Assembly: GCF_014133895.1 (NCBI RefSeq)
Contig: NC_050732.1
Coordinates: 558,001-622,000 of the forward strand
DNA length: 64,000 bases
Reading direction: 5' to 3'
Source of the DNA: Torulaspora globosa
Taxonomy: Eukaryota; Ascomycota; Saccharomycetes; Saccharomycetales; Saccharomycetaceae
Shown here: positions 1 to 11,010 of the stretch, piece after piece
Position numbering within the stretch: the stretch's first letter is position 1
Layout: the number at the start of each line of letters is the position of its first letter
Made by a program: the position numbers and the translations under genes
Notes under the pieces: generated by a model
What the model was told of the DNA's origin: nothing
Seen by the model: only the letters and a program-made list of their open reading frames with translations
Databases searched by the model: none

Positions 1-77
1 CGGAAGTCAGGATTTGCCACCATGATGACATTCTTTCTACTGAGAGACCAGAGCAAAAAAATTATGGGATGTTGTGT

Positions 78-149
78 AGCCCCCCCCGGGACTCGAACCC
101 GGATCACATCCACCGGAAAAATGTATGCTAACCATTGCACTAAGGGGGC
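78..149 (-). tRNA. tR(CCG): tRNA-Arg (anticodon CCG)
   Basis: The minus strand folds as a 72-nt cloverleaf. The acceptor stem pairs GCCCCCT with GGGGGGC, the anticodon stem pairs CATTT with GGATG around a TTCCGGT loop, and the T arm is CCGGG-TTCGAGT-CCCGG. The anticodon is CCG, which decodes the rare arginine codon CGG. No intron is present. From memory, S. cerevisiae tR(CCG)L sits just beyond GAS2 on chromosome XII, so the position relative to TIM21 and GAS2 supports orthology. The base after the acceptor stem is T, an uncommon discriminator. Confidence 0.93.
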
Positions 150-360
150 ATAATATCCTTATGATGAATAAGCATAGCATGAGGAGTATATCCTCGGAGA
201 TCGGCTGGAATTTTTAGCGGCGTATTAAACGATGTTGTCTTTGGTATGAATAACTAAGAGTCTGGAGTTCCAGTTTAGTTGGAACCGTTCAAGGCTGATA
301 CGGGCTTCGTCCAGCAATTGCATCTACGGCCAATTACAGGTCTGCCTATATTTGCTTGAA

Positions 361-1110
361 ATGATATCGGCTATTGTTTGTTTGCGCGAAAGTCCTATGG
401 GCATTGGGAAGATGGCAAGGGCCACCATCGTGCCATCGAGATTGATGCCAGCCAAGCCAAAAGTCAACTGCAAGCCTGTTGTTTGGTCAGGGGGGCCATC
501 TAGAAGTTACTCAACATTCAATGCACATTCAGCTACTAGCAGTAGCACTGAGGAACGAAAATCAGGGAAGAGGCTGACGATATGGCCGAAAGTCAAGGCT
601 TTCACGACTTTTACTGCTTCTGGAACGCTTGTAATTGGAGCTGCTGGGCTCTCTGTGGTCGTAATATACCTGATCCTATCAGAACTATTTTCTCCGTCAG
701 GGGATACCCAAATCTTTAACCGGTCGGTGTCATTGATCGAGAAAGACGAGATTGCTAGAGCTCTCCTGCAATGTAATGATACGGAGGATAGCAAGGAAAG
801 ACTTAAGGCGTATGGGGAGATCTTTACGAGCGATAAGTGGACTAGAAACAGACCGATTGTCTCTACGAAAAAGATCGATAAGAATGGCAAAGCTCATTAC
901 TTCATGAGATTCCATGTGGAATCTAGAAAGAAGAGAGGTCTTGTTCATATTGAAGCTGTCGAATCGGACAAGAATTATCAACCGGACTTTAAATCCATGT
1001 ACCTCGATGTGGCCGGTGAGCAGCGCTATTATCTAATCAAACCACAGCTAGGGACTGTCGCGAAGCCTAAGGGCTTTCTTGGTGTTAACTGGGGCCCGAA
1101 GAGGAACTAA
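361..1110 (+). CDS. TIM21: Tim21, subunit of the mitochondrial TIM23 translocase
   Basis: Tim21 is an inner-membrane subunit of the TIM23 presequence translocase. It touches Tom22 and helps couple the translocase to the respiratory chain. The 249-residue product has a basic, Ser/Arg-rich N-terminus that fits a mitochondrial presequence, one membrane segment at about residues 90-107, and a conserved intermembrane-space domain at about 110-245. S. cerevisiae Tim21 has 239 residues. The open frame extends upstream only through a TTG, so the ATG at 361 is taken; a second ATG 12 codons downstream is also possible. The gene is convergent with GAS2. The chromosome VII copy of this block carries TIM21 in S. 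cerevisiae, which agrees with the neighbours. Confidence 0.92.
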   Translation: MISAIVCLRESPMGIGKMARATIVPSRLMPAKPKVNCKPVVWSGGPSRSYSTFNAHSATSSSTEERKSGKRLTIWPKVKAFTTFTASGTLVIGAAGLSVVVIYLILSELFSPSGDTQIFNRSVSLIEKDEIARALLQCNDTEDSKERLKAYGEIFTSDKWTRNRPIVSTKKIDKNGKAHYFMRFHVESRKKRGLVHIEAVESDKNYQPDFKSMYLDVAGEQRYYLIKPQLGTVAKPKGFLGVNWGPKRN

Positions 1111-1284
1111 CGGCGTGTTACTGTTATCTATGCGTACCTTATAGTAAATATTCCAAGCAGAGGTGGCCAGGGCCGGCCTTGCATATTGCATTAAACACTG
1201 TTTTGATTCTAACGATTTAATGTCCCAAGTTTGTCTAGTCTATTCATTATGGTTATAAATATCTAACGATGGAAGAACCATAAT

Positions 1285-2931
1285 TCATAACAGAAGGCTC
1301 GCAATGAAGACTGTTACGAATAAGATTGCATATCCTGAATTTTTATATTGCGTGGTAGATCCGGAACCGGCCTTTGGTGTTGGCACATCCGTTGCGACTC
1401 TATTTCCATCGTTCTCGACAATTGTTTCCGAAGGCGATGTGCTTGACTGAAAGTTCATGATATCAAACCCAAATTTGGAGCATTTGGCGTCATTCGACAA
1501 GCTTTTGTACTGACTGTTGAAATAAACATTTTTACCCGCAAAGGGACATATATTTCCTCCATTATCATTTGCGCTATGGGCAGCATTATTGATGGCATAT
1601 AGTTTGCTGATCTGAAGGGCAAGCTTCTGTTCAGTGGAACAATCTGCGAATTTACCATAAACTCCACTCGAACCATCCGCCATGATATCAGAGCAGTTCA
1701 CTTTACTGCAAACAGTATCGAATAGTTCCTGATATTTGGTAGAATCCTCATAGGGAACAACGAGGCAGGGCAGATATGTGCCCAGACAGTCACATTTTTC
1801 AACATCTGGTTTTGGAGGAACTTTGTTACTTGCCTTCCAATCCTTATTTGAACCAGCGGAGGGGCATTTGATACTTCTGTTGCGCTCAGAATTTGCGTAT
1901 TCTTTCTTTTGTGTGCCTTCAGGCTTAGCCTTCGAATATTCATTGCGCAAGTATTCAAAATCATCTAGCTTTTCAACATCTCCATTATCATTTATTTTGA
2001 CGACACCATACTCATTTTCTTCCTCGAAATACATGTATGCAAGACCTCCGGACCAGGTCTTGGACATCTTTGGTCCGAATAAGGCGCCGACCTCCGTGAA
2101 AGGTCTTGGTCTCACAAGATTACATCCAAATTCAGAAAAAAAAATCGGTAAAGGATAATCTTCAAATTCCTCCGTGCGCTCTTTGTAGCCACTAGTTCCA
2201 TAGGACGAGTACCCGCACCATTCATACATATTAACACCATAAAAGTCCGCATGGTCATCGTCACAAGCAAAATACTGGGCCAAGTTTTCTCTAGTATCTG
2301 CATCGTCATTTGAGGAATAACCAACAGGGATCTTTCGATATTTCTGACCTTTGATGTACTCTTTGACGTCTCTGATAGCAGCTTTAACAAAAGGAGACGC
2401 ATGAGTGTTGGTTTTGTCATTTGTCACCTCATTTCCAGCGAAAAATCCTAAAATATTTGAATATTTGTGCATTGCATCAACCACATCTTTATATCTTCTC
2501 CATATGTTAACGTCCCAAACTGGTTTGTCCCTTGGAATAGAAACATCCGGTTCAGCTAGATCCAGTAAAACGTAGATACCAGCTTCTGAAAGAGCATCCA
2601 TACATTCATCATGCGATTTGGTAGGGTCGATGGAATAGACTCGGATCGTATTTACACCTAGCTCCTGTAGTAAAGGAATGTCTCTCAAACAAATTTCCGG
2701 GTCGGCCAATGGATCAATGTACTTCGTCTCATAGGTGCCTTCAGCCGCTTCGAGTTCTTGCAGGCTTCTGCTAGGTTGATAAGCAATACCCTTCATAAAA
2801 AATTGCTCACCAGTAGTAGACTCAAAAAACTTATTTCCTATTATCTCTATCTCCGCAACATTATTTATTTGAGTTGGTACCCCAACTACCGTTCTTACCA
2901 TGAGTAAGATGGTAGATATCAAACTAATCAT
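1285..2931 (-). CDS. GAS2: Gas2-type 1,3-beta-glucanosyltransferase (GH72)
   Basis: The enzyme cuts and re-joins beta-1,3-glucan chains at the outer face of the plasma membrane; in S. cerevisiae GAS2 acts in spore-wall assembly. The 548-residue protein has an N-terminal hydrophobic signal, a GH72 catalytic domain, a cysteine-rich X8/CBM43 module at about residues 370-480, a Ser/Thr-rich stretch and a hydrophobic C-terminal GPI-anchor signal. The two predicted catalytic glutamates are E168 (in GNEVT) and E267 (in FFSEFG). S. cerevisiae Gas2 has 555 residues. It lies immediately downstream of FKS1, as on S. cerevisiae chromosome XII, which favours GAS2 over other GAS paralogues. A middle-sporulation element lies about 140 bp upstream of the start. 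Confidence 0.93.
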   Translation of the reverse strand: MISLISTILLMVRTVVGVPTQINNVAEIEIIGNKFFESTTGEQFFMKGIAYQPSRSLQELEAAEGTYETKYIDPLADPEICLRDIPLLQELGVNTIRVYSIDPTKSHDECMDALSEAGIYVLLDLAEPDVSIPRDKPVWDVNIWRRYKDVVDAMHKYSNILGFFAGNEVTNDKTNTHASPFVKAAIRDVKEYIKGQKYRKIPVGYSSNDDADTRENLAQYFACDDDHADFYGVNMYEWCGYSSYGTSGYKERTEEFEDYPLPIFFSEFGCNLVRPRPFTEVGALFGPKMSKTWSGGLAYMYFEEENEYGVVKINDNGDVEKLDDFEYLRNEYSKAKPEGTQKKEYANSERNRSIKCPSAGSNKDWKASNKVPPKPDVEKCDCLGTYLPCLVVPYEDSTKYQELFDTVCSKVNCSDIMADGSSGVYGKFADCSTEQKLALQISKLYAINNAAHSANDNGGNICPFAGKNVYFNSQYKSLSNDAKCSKFGFDIMNFQSSTSPSETIVENDGNRVATDVPTPKAGSGSTTQYKNSGYAILFVTVFIASLLL

Positions 2932-3070
2932 ACTGTCTAAACTCGTTATCAGCTTTCCGTGTATTCAAAATATGCTTAGATTGTATGTTCCACAATAAAA
3001 CCTGGAGTAGTAGGTGATTAAAGATGTACAGTTCATTTTACACAAATATTGTCGCCTCCGCCAGACATTC

Positions 3071-3080
3071 ATTTTGTGAC
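3071..3080 (-). promoter_or_regulatory. Middle sporulation element (Ndt80 site) upstream of GAS2
   Basis: On the minus strand the sequence reads GTCACAAAAT, a full match to the MSE consensus GNCRCAAAW. It lies about 140 bp upstream of the GAS2 start, in the 420-bp gap between FKS1 and GAS2. GAS2 of S. cerevisiae is a sporulation gene, so the site fits the gene. I see nothing else of note in the 2932-3351 gap. Confidence 0.6.
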
Positions 3081-3351
3081 GCCTGAGAACGGCGCGCACG
3101 ATTAATTACTGGAGAGCGATCAGGAAGGAGAGAACATCAAATAGAGCTAAATGTATTCCCGAATGAGCGTCCATAAAACATTGCGAATTCTAACGGTAAT
3201 GAATGATTATATATAACATAGGGAGAGTATACAGTAATATTGAAATAGCCAATGAATCTCCGGATTCAATTGCGCTCCTGATGCTATCAACGCAGATGCG
3301 AACATAACAATATACAATCTCCTATTTGACCTCTGAGCGGCGTGGCTACGA

Positions 3352-6300
3352 TCATTTGATCGTTGACCAGGTCTTCATTGAAGGAGTGTGTGTGTAATAA
3401 TGGCTTACGTATGTCGACATTTGGAAGCCTGTATCATTATTCGACTTGTTTCTTGGCTGAACCAAATTCTTGAACGTACCAGTCAAACTGGAACCAATGT
3501 TAGATGGAACCTTACTGGAGGCGACAGCTGGCCCAACAATACAAGCAGCGAATATGAGTAGAATGACAAAATATAGCGAGCTGTACTTTCTCACCATACG
3601 CTTCCGCAGTCTTGTTTGTTTCAAGGAATAGATTGGGGGACGGATTTGACGGGAAGGCTTTAACCAGAACAACATAATAGAATGAAACTTGTCAATACCA
3701 GGGATACAAAGTAGCGGGAATTGGCAGAACAAGAGGATGTGGCCTAAAACAAAATCAGCAGCGAACTCCGATAGCTCGACGACCTTTGCGGCAAGTTCTC
3801 TGCTTGGTTGAGTCCATGCCATGTAACCCAAACCGGCACCGTACCATTTGCCTGTCCAGAAGGCGGTATTTGAATGATCGTTCTTGAATTCTCGGGTCAG
3901 CAAGAAGACAGTAATGAATTGGAAAATCAATCTCTGACATTGAATACAAGTAATGACACCCAACAACATTCTAGCGAAATGGAAACCTTCCAAGACCCAC
4001 ATCACAATGAAAAATACAATATGAACAACGACGGCTACACCATGGGCAATGCCTGCCATGACAGAACCAGTCCTCTTGCAGCACATACCAAATAATGGAC
4101 CAGAACAGCAGGACATACCCATGCAGAAAAACAGAACACCTAAATCGATCACTATTGGGGCCAACGTACAGATGATGATACGCAGAGTAGAGTTAACTCT
4201 GTCATCATCAGTCGTTTTGACACCTGTTTGAGCGTTCATAAAAGTGAACGCAACGAAGCAGCCTGCAGCATAGACGGCGCATGGGAAAATTTCAGAGAAA
4301 ATCAGATTTGTTCTGTGAGCTCTAGCGGCGTCACCAGCAGCTTTCTCGGATTCATCACCGACCAGCTTACGTTTGAACCCAGTGACACGGGATCTAGACA
4401 TTCTGACATAACCAATCCAGGAGTTTCTGTGATATTTATTATTTCCTCTGGATAACCAACGAACGTAGTCTCTATAATCTAGGAAAAAGTCCTGCCATGA
4501 AAATTGATGAGGATTGAAGAGGAATGGAGAAAACATCAGAGACGATAGCGAGGCCCAGAACCACAGCAATGGAGCTTGCCAGTGAGCAATAGTACTGAAC
4601 AGTAACATCAGCATTGATCTAGACCCCATATAAATCGCAGAGCCAGCAAATCTTGAGTAAAGAATTGAGAACGGAATACGAGCAGTTGCAAAACCACGAC
4701 CGGTTGAAATATAACGTGCTCCACCAACACTCATATCGCTCAACAAAGCGGCAGAATAAATTTGACCAGCAAACACTTCGAACATAGGAGACAAAGACAG
4801 AATGTGGCGGAAGAATCTTTGCGTGGCTTTCCATAAACCACGCTCTATCAACTCTTGAACGACAATAGGAATAAAAGCAATGAAAAAGACGATAAAGATG
4901 GAAAGAGTGTAACGTCTGACCCAATCAATCACAGGAGAAAGATTGTAACAGCCAATTGGGTACATAACATCAGTGATTGGCGTGTACCTATTATAGATAC
5001 AGATAATGGACTCATGAGCCAATGAATTCATGTTAACCAAGGTCAACATGAACAATTGCAGTGATAGTTGAATGAACAAGTTGTTCAGATGGAAACCAGG
5101 ATGTGCGTAATAAAACGAAAGAAAACGGTCAATAGGCAATTGGGTACCTAGATAATAGTACTCACGGGATAACATTTGCTCACCCATACCCGCACCAATT
5201 TTAGTTGTGAAATTCAAAATTGTACCGAAACCCAAATCTCTACCTTTACCACACTGGTAATATTCACAGTGCTTAATACGACCACCACGTAACATGGCAT
5301 TCATACCGGCGTAAATATCTTCGTTCAAATGCAAACCTTTTTGCGCCTTGGAAACACCACCTCTTGTCGTCATAAAAGTTGCATTGACGAAATCTGGATG
5401 ACCATAATGCAATTTACCACCAATTTGCGCCAGAGTACGAGCGAACAAGGTACCGAAAGTTTGCTCCTTACCGGCTGCCACATCACCAAGAACACCAGAA
5501 TTTTCAGAAAAAATGTATTCTCTGGCACCCACGATGGCCACTGGATGATTAGTGGCCTGTTCTTCGTATCTCAAACCTGGCGCATATGGATTGATTTGCT
5601 CCACGTTCAGTTCTTCAAACTCGGCTAAAACAGATCTAATCTTCAAACATTCTTCCAGATAGTTATCCTGATTGGCATCAATCAACTGAATATATTCACC
5701 TCTGTAAAAGATCAACGCATGATTTTGATTGTCAGATTTACCGTCACCAAGAATTGGGTTGCCAGATAACTGGACTCTGAACTTTGGACGTCTACGTCCA
5801 TTTTCCAGGATTTCACAGTGGCCATCAATCAAAGCAGAGTAGATTCTTGGCTCCTCACCCTCGTTTAGTGGAGGCTCTTCATCCAAGTAAGCAATCTGTA
5901 AGTCTGGGTATGCTCTTAGTAGAAATTCAGCATTCTCCAATTCATGTGGTTTGAACTTAGCCAATCTTTGCATGGAAACCAAAAATTTGAACTTTCTTCT
6001 AGCCATCTTTTCCAGTTCTCTTTCCAGACCTTCCGCATTTCCGCCAAACATTTGCACGATTTCCGGATTCTCAACACGGTACAAAAGCTTAATAGCTCTC
6101 GAGTAGTTCATAAACCCAGAAACAGTACGATATAATGTCTGTGATCTTAAAGATGCCCAGATACGGGTACGTAGTGTGTATTCAGGTGCAGCAGATTTGA
6201 AACCGATACAGTAAAAGGGCAAATCGTCGATTTGAGACTTCAAAGCGTCTTCTTTACCCTCTGGATCTTCACCACCTTCATATGCCGCGGTTTCCTCGGC

Positions 6301-8997
6301 TAAGATTTTGGTATCCTTGACGAAACATTCCCATTCAACAGGATGTAATTGTTTTAGATATTCCAGCAGAGTGACTCTTGAGAATTGGTCGTCTTCACGA
6401 ATAATTTCTCTCAAGGAAAGAAGAATTCTTTCAGCGTAATGAGGAGTCAAAACGGTGAATGTTGGCATGTTATCAACTGGCAAAGGTTCAGGAATTGGTG
6501 TGGATAAGGATTGGGCGAAGAAAGAGATACGGCGCTCAGCTTCGGAATCTCTTGGGAAAAACTCTGTGTCAAAATTGTTATCATCTTGAGAGACAAAGAA
6601 GGTAGGGGCTCTTAGAGTTCTCTTTCCCTCAATCTCTGATGGAACTTGATGATAAAGCAGTTTTTGGACATGGTCAATAGCTAACAGATGTTCTCTGTAC
6701 ATGGAAATAACAATGGCGTTCCAAACTTGAGAGATCAAAACCTTAGGCTTGTACTTGATCTCCATATCGGTAGTGGCCAAGATCTTAGAGTAAATTCTCT
6801 TTGGTAATCTAGTGAAGATATTTCTCCACGGAGTCAGAATGGAAATACCCAACCAGAAGGATTTACCGACGGAGAATATTGTGTTGATAATGATATACCA
6901 CAGATAAGTATCCAAGAAGAACAGGATAAAATCGGTTGCGATCATTAAACCTAGAACGATCTTTGGTTGTTGCCTACAAAGCTTCGCTCCCCACCAATAT
7001 TCTCCAGTACATCTCATTGTCATAGTGGATAGAATTCTGATTGGATCTCTCAAAGACAGAATCAAGAAGAAGTAAGATTCAGAGAACTTAGCAGCAAACA
7101 CTGTAGTCCAAACCAAATAGGATAGCCACATATCGATACCAGTCAATGGAGCGAACGATGCGGTGAAAGTTTGAGAAGCAACATAACGTCTAGTAGATTT
7201 CTTCATATAGGAAGTGAACAAACCACCTAGAGGCATAATGGCAAAAAAGAGGACAGTGGCTACAGCCACGAAGAACATAACTGCTGCCACGACATGAGCG
7301 GCCTCGGAGTTAACAGTCTCTTTTTCATAGGCAAACACGAAGATAATCGGACCCAAGTTAATTCCAAAGATGGCACATAAGAACCAAAAACGACGAGAAA
7401 GATGCTGTGCACCTGCCCATTTCCTTGGAACAAAAGACCACTCACAAATCGTAGCGAAAAGTTGAATCAAACTGGCCAAAGAACCGCCCAGAGCAGCTGA
7501 GGCCCATCTGTAAGCGGGCACCGGTTGATTGTTCACCAATTGTTGATAGTCATGTGTATAAAGAGTAGGAGCGTTATAAGCCACATACATCCAGTAGATG
7601 GAAGCATGGATGACCCAAATACGGTTGAAGTTAGTAACCAGGTGTAACCAGGAACGAGTTTCTTTGAAAGTCTTGAAGAAAACATCACTCCAGAGAACGT
7701 CACCCAATCTCAGGTAACGCTCCTCAACATTCAAGTCAATTAACCTCGTACCGTCTTCAAAGACGATCTTGGCGATACCTTCAGGGTACCAGAAAAGCTG
7801 GTTAACATCGTCGTAACCGATAACCTTGTTATGATCTCTTTCACGTTTCACAAAACGACCGTCGGCGATTTCATAAACTTGGTCTCTCAAGAAGCGGTAA
7901 AGCGGAGAGATGACCCTGTTTAAGTAATCACCCTCGGGCATAGGTTCCGATCTTTGCTGACACATTGGAGAATCCAAATAATCCAAGGCACATTTGTAGA
8001 TGAAACAGAGACACTCAGAAGTGAATCTGACCTGGTTTGCTTCACCCCAGCACAGCAAGTACAAGGCAATTTGACGAACCTTCTCAAGTGGAGACATTTG
8101 GTTCATCTTTGCCTTCCATCTGAAATCTGCCGCCTCGAGAGAGGTATCACCTTCCAATTGGTTCAGAGTAGCCTCTGTATCTTCGGCGTTACTCTCCTCG
8201 ATAGCCTTCTTATTCTTTTTCTTTGCTTTTCTTGCCTTTCTCGACAGCTTACCCAGGCTCATGTTTCTGAAACCAACGGCGTCATCCATGTCTAACTGAG
8301 CAGCAAAATACCACTTCTTGTAGTTTGCCGTATCGCCTCCGATGTAATCCGCATGCACAGACAATAGAGCCTGCTCAGGAGCCATTCTCGAAGCTCGAGA
8401 GTCCAGTAAAGTCATGAAATGATCAAACATGTTCCTCATAGAGTCTCTCTGGAACCCGAACCGGTTCGTCAAATCGATAAAGATATCTTCGATCTGCTCA
8501 ATCGTCACCGGGGACTGGTTGTCTGCAGTCCAGGCAGGATATGGGTCATTGGGCAAGGCCATGGCGATGGCTGCTGGATCGTAACCCTCGCCGCCGTAAA
8601 TCGGCGTCGAAGCGCCAGACGATCCCGGCTCCCCATAACTCATCTGTGACGGAGTGTACTGGCCATTGCCCGCGTAGCTGTCGTAGCCCGGTGTGCCGGG
8701 AGGACCGTAGCTACTGAAATCGGAAAAATTCTCGGGATTCTGGCCCGGTCCACGAGGCTGGTTGTAGAACCCGTCTGCTCCAGCGTAATCCGCCTGGTCG
8801 GCGTCGTATGGGTCACCACCCATCATATGTTGATTACCGTATGCGTCACCTGACATGTTGGGATCATAATATGCATCATTAGCGGGATAAACAGGTTGAC
8901 CGTACTGGTCGTACGCCTGATCCTGACCATCATACCCAGCGGTGTTCTGGTCTCGGTATGGAGGCTGGTTATCGTTGGGATGACCGTTGTAGGACAT
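3352..8997 (-). CDS. FKS1: Fks1/Gsc2 catalytic subunit of 1,3-beta-D-glucan synthase (GT48)
   Basis: This is the polytopic plasma-membrane enzyme that makes cell-wall beta-1,3-glucan from UDP-glucose under Rho1 control, and the target of echinocandins. The 1881-residue product matches the family length (Fks1 1876). A Tyr/Gly/Asn-rich disordered N-terminus (1-150) is followed by the first membrane cluster, a large cytosolic GT48 domain at about 750-1330, and the second membrane cluster. The echinocandin hot spot 1 is FLILSLRDP at 644-652 and hot spot 2 is DWVRRYTL at 1358-1365; both look like the wild-type sensitive forms as I recall them. There is one copy in the window, flanked on one side by the GAS2 neighbour of FKS1 and on the other by the IMO32 neighbour of GSC2. 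It therefore represents the pre-duplication ancestor of both. Confidence 0.98.
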   Translation of the reverse strand: MSYNGHPNDNQPPYRDQNTAGYDGQDQAYDQYGQPVYPANDAYYDPNMSGDAYGNQHMMGGDPYDADQADYAGADGFYNQPRGPGQNPENFSDFSSYGPPGTPGYDSYAGNGQYTPSQMSYGEPGSSGASTPIYGGEGYDPAAIAMALPNDPYPAWTADNQSPVTIEQIEDIFIDLTNRFGFQRDSMRNMFDHFMTLLDSRASRMAPEQALLSVHADYIGGDTANYKKWYFAAQLDMDDAVGFRNMSLGKLSRKARKAKKKNKKAIEESNAEDTEATLNQLEGDTSLEAADFRWKAKMNQMSPLEKVRQIALYLLCWGEANQVRFTSECLCFIYKCALDYLDSPMCQQRSEPMPEGDYLNRVISPLYRFLRDQVYEIADGRFVKRERDHNKVIGYDDVNQLFWYPEGIAKIVFEDGTRLIDLNVEERYLRLGDVLWSDVFFKTFKETRSWLHLVTNFNRIWVIHASIYWMYVAYNAPTLYTHDYQQLVNNQPVPAYRWASAALGGSLASLIQLFATICEWSFVPRKWAGAQHLSRRFWFLCAIFGINLGPIIFVFAYEKETVNSEAAHVVAAVMFFVAVATVLFFAIMPLGGLFTSYMKKSTRRYVASQTFTASFAPLTGIDMWLSYLVWTTVFAAKFSESYFFLILSLRDPIRILSTMTMRCTGEYWWGAKLCRQQPKIVLGLMIATDFILFFLDTYLWYIIINTIFSVGKSFWLGISILTPWRNIFTRLPKRIYSKILATTDMEIKYKPKVLISQVWNAIVISMYREHLLAIDHVQKLLYHQVPSEIEGKRTLRAPTFFVSQDDNNFDTEFFPRDSEAERRISFFAQSLSTPIPEPLPVDNMPTFTVLTPHYAERILLSLREIIREDDQFSRVTLLEYLKQLHPVEWECFVKDTKILAEETAAYEGGEDPEGKEDALKSQIDDLPFYCIGFKSAAPEYTLRTRIWASLRSQTLYRTVSGFMNYSRAIKLLYRVENPEIVQMFGGNAEGLERELEKMARRKFKFLVSMQRLAKFKPHELENAEFLLRAYPDLQIAYLDEEPPLNEGEEPRIYSALIDGHCEILENGRRRPKFRVQLSGNPILGDGKSDNQNHALIFYRGEYIQLIDANQDNYLEECLKIRSVLAEFEELNVEQINPYAPGLRYEEQATNHPVAIVGAREYIFSENSGVLGDVAAGKEQTFGTLFARTLAQIGGKLHYGHPDFVNATFMTTRGGVSKAQKGLHLNEDIYAGMNAMLRGGRIKHCEYYQCGKGRDLGFGTILNFTTKIGAGMGEQMLSREYYYLGTQLPIDRFLSFYYAHPGFHLNNLFIQLSLQLFMLTLVNMNSLAHESIICIYNRYTPITDVMYPIGCYNLSPVIDWVRRYTLSIFIVFFIAFIPIVVQELIERGLWKATQRFFRHILSLSPMFEVFAGQIYSAALLSDMSVGGARYISTGRGFATARIPFSILYSRFAGSAIYMGSRSMLMLLFSTIAHWQAPLLWFWASLSSLMFSPFLFNPHQFSWQDFFLDYRDYVRWLSRGNNKYHRNSWIGYVRMSRSRVTGFKRKLVGDESEKAAGDAARAHRTNLIFSEIFPCAVYAAGCFVAFTFMNAQTGVKTTDDDRVNSTLRIIICTLAPIVIDLGVLFFCMGMSCCSGPLFGMCCKRTGSVMAGIAHGVAVVVHIVFFIVMWVLEGFHFARMLLGVITCIQCQRLIFQFITVFLLTREFKNDHSNTAFWTGKWYGAGLGYMAWTQPSRELAAKVVELSEFAADFVLGHILLFCQFPLLCIPGIDKFHSIMLFWLKPSRQIRPPIYSLKQTRLRKRMVRKYSSLYFVILLIFAACIVGPAVASSKVPSNIGSSLTGTFKNLVQPRNKSNNDTGFQMSTYVSHYYTHTPSMKTWSTIK

Positions 8998-9862
8998 CTT
9001 TTCGATGGGAAAGAAACAGAATGAATTCCTAGCGAGTGTCTGAGAATAGCTTTCTTACGAAACCTCTATATTCGAAATATAATCGTCCAAAAAACACCTG
9101 ATGCTATTGATCTCCCTTCCTCTTTCTTTCTTATACCGTATTATAACCAGCAAGCAGAAGATGTAGTGGTTTGTAGGGAGAAGAGAAGAGAAGAGAAACT
9201 CGAACTTAGTAACGAGACGCCTTCTTCGACGAGAGTAAGTGGAACGGAAATGAAGGAGGAAAAAAAAAAGTGATTTAAAAGGTGAGTTTTAAGAAACTCT
9301 TTTAAAAGAGGTGATAGGCTTATGCAAGGATGAAAAAAAGAACTTGACGAAGTAAATTAAAGTCGACAAGCGATGGTTGCGAGAGCCGGACGGACATAGA
9401 AAGAGGTACGTCTGAGTGCCTGGTTGATTCGCTGATCTAGTGTTACAACCAAACTGCAGAGAATTTTCGTGTATCTTTAACCTATCTTAACGGAGAGAAC
9501 TCGCTGGGCATCAGATCCTTTACGCGTACTGCCGGATCAGACCCCAAGGCGGGAAAAATTTTTTTTGTTCTCTTGAAACCGAGAGAAAGCGGTAAAAAAC
9601 GATCTTTTCGCCGCACCGTCGGGCGCCCGTGCACCGCACCTGTGATGCCGCGGGTAGCGCGCCGCGTCGGAACGGATCTATAAAAAGAAGCGCGTCGCGT
9701 TGGTGGGGCACCGGGCCAAGCCCCGTTTTTCGAGCTATTTTTAGTTTGCCCAAAAGGGAATATACGCGAAAAAGAAAAAAATCTCTTTTCCCGCGACGCG
9801 TCGCAATAGCCGTATCTAGAGATAACGATTTCCAGTTTGCTATATACGTGCACTTTGTACGA
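8998..9862 (-). promoter_or_regulatory. FKS1 upstream region with cell-cycle and cell-integrity sites
   Basis: This 865-bp gap is the FKS1 promoter plus the 3' flank of the aldo-keto reductase. Its distal part (about 9530-9810) is unusually GC- and CpG-rich. It contains two MCB hexamers ACGCGT (9522-9527 and 9796-9801, the second inside the 12-bp palindrome 9793-9804), an SCB-like CGCGAAAA (9765-9772) and CTATTTTTAG (9735-9744), a full match to the Rlm1 consensus. A TATA-like stretch in the FKS1 direction lies near 9130-9145. In S. cerevisiae FKS genes are regulated by SBF and by the cell-integrity pathway through Rlm1. Function at this distance (540-800 bp upstream) is inferred. Open frames here lack coding character. 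Confidence 0.55.
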
Positions 9863-10810
9863 CTATAGAGGTTGTTGTGCTTGCGAGTCGTAGTCTGCAT
9901 AGACTTCGTTCCAGTACAATCTAAGAGGCTTGTGTAGCAGACCCAGCGATGTAATTTGGTCCACCTCTTGATCTGTGAGATCAAAGGTAAAGAGGTTCTC
10001 CTGTGCATCCTTCACTCTTGCAGGCTTCGACGAAGTCGTGACAGGAATCACGTGGCGCTTGGTAACCCATCTCAGTAGGATAAGAGCTTCGCTCTTGTTG
10101 TATTTGGAAGCGAGTTGTTCCAGGTAGTGGTAGAACGGGGCTCCTGCGGCTGTTTTTAGCTCGTCAGATTTTCTCTGTAGAGGCGCCAGAGGCGAATATG
10201 CTTCCAGTTGGATTTGCTGCTGCTGGCAGAATTGGAAGATGCCCGGAGTCTGATTCTGTAAAAAAGCGTGGAACTCGATCTGGTTCACTTGCGGTTTCAC
10301 TTTACCCGATTTGAGTATTCTCTGCAGGTCGCTGACGCGGAAGTTGGACACTCCGATATTCTTGGCCTTGCCGCTCTCGTACAGCGCTTCCAATTCGCTC
10401 CAGGCGTCCTCCAGGGAGTACCCCTGTCTGCTGATGAAAGGGCAGTGAATCAGGTACAGATCGACGTAGTCGACGCCCATCCTGGCCAGTCCTCTTTCGA
10501 AGCTTTCGGAGACGGTTCTCCCGTCGTTGGCCTGCGGAGAGAACTTGTCAGTGATGAAAATCTGGTCCCGGGGCCTGTTGCTCTGTTCCAACGCCTTTCC
10601 GACTTCCACGTACGTGTTATAACATTCTGCGGCGTCGATGTGGATGACGCCAGGCAGACTTAGGGCGTATTTGATCTGCTCAATCAACTCCGGTGAGATA
10701 ACCTCTTCTTGTCCCTGCTTCTTGAACCATGCAGTACCCGTTCCAATGATCCCCACAGCGGGAATCTTGTTCCCGTTATTTAGCGTCACAAACTGCTGAT
10801 TGGTAGCCAT
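9863..10810 (-). CDS. YDL124W: Aldo-keto reductase similar to YDL124W
   Basis: This is a soluble NADPH-dependent reductase of the aldo-keto reductase superfamily. The S. cerevisiae counterpart reduces alpha-keto amides and related carbonyls. The 315-residue product carries the family catalytic tetrad, visible as D59, Y64 (AAECY), K89 (TDKFSP) and H122 (LIHCP), on a (beta/alpha)8 barrel, and a C-terminal segment TSSKP for cofactor binding. Similarity to YDL124W (312 residues) runs end to end. YDL124W lies on chromosome IV in S. cerevisiae, so the gene is not part of the VII/XII ancestral block that surrounds it here. Either it moved in this lineage or it moved in the S. cerevisiae line. Confidence 0.88.
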   Translation of the reverse strand: MATNQQFVTLNNGNKIPAVGIIGTGTAWFKKQGQEEVISPELIEQIKYALSLPGVIHIDAAECYNTYVEVGKALEQSNRPRDQIFITDKFSPQANDGRTVSESFERGLARMGVDYVDLYLIHCPFISRQGYSLEDAWSELEALYESGKAKNIGVSNFRVSDLQRILKSGKVKPQVNQIEFHAFLQNQTPGIFQFCQQQQIQLEAYSPLAPLQRKSDELKTAAGAPFYHYLEQLASKYNKSEALILLRWVTKRHVIPVTTSSKPARVKDAQENLFTFDLTDQEVDQITSLGLLHKPLRLYWNEVYADYDSQAQQPL

Positions 10811-11010
10811 CTCTGTAGCCCTCCTGGATGTGGTTGCTCCCCGCTTGTCTCTTGGGCGCTGCTTTAATACTCAGGGAGCGCTCAAGGGTAATGAAGCTTG
10901 CTGATTTAAGAGCGCGCGGCGCTGCTATAAGATACAGAGCTAAGCGTGAGTCATACGCTGAGTAATCAATCGATCTAGTATGTAGCGAGAGCGACGTGTT
11001 TGAAACATAA

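Noticed and set aside
20..60. A C/D box snoRNA near the left edge (ATGATGA ... CTGA)
   Set aside because: The two boxes are only about 22 nt apart and no outer D box or stem follows before the tRNA.
9482..10008. Minus-strand open frames of 123 and 162 codons between FKS1 and the reductase
   Set aside because: They overlap the promoter island or the reductase in another frame, have biased Arg/Pro/Ser composition from the GC-rich DNA, and no counterpart is recognised.
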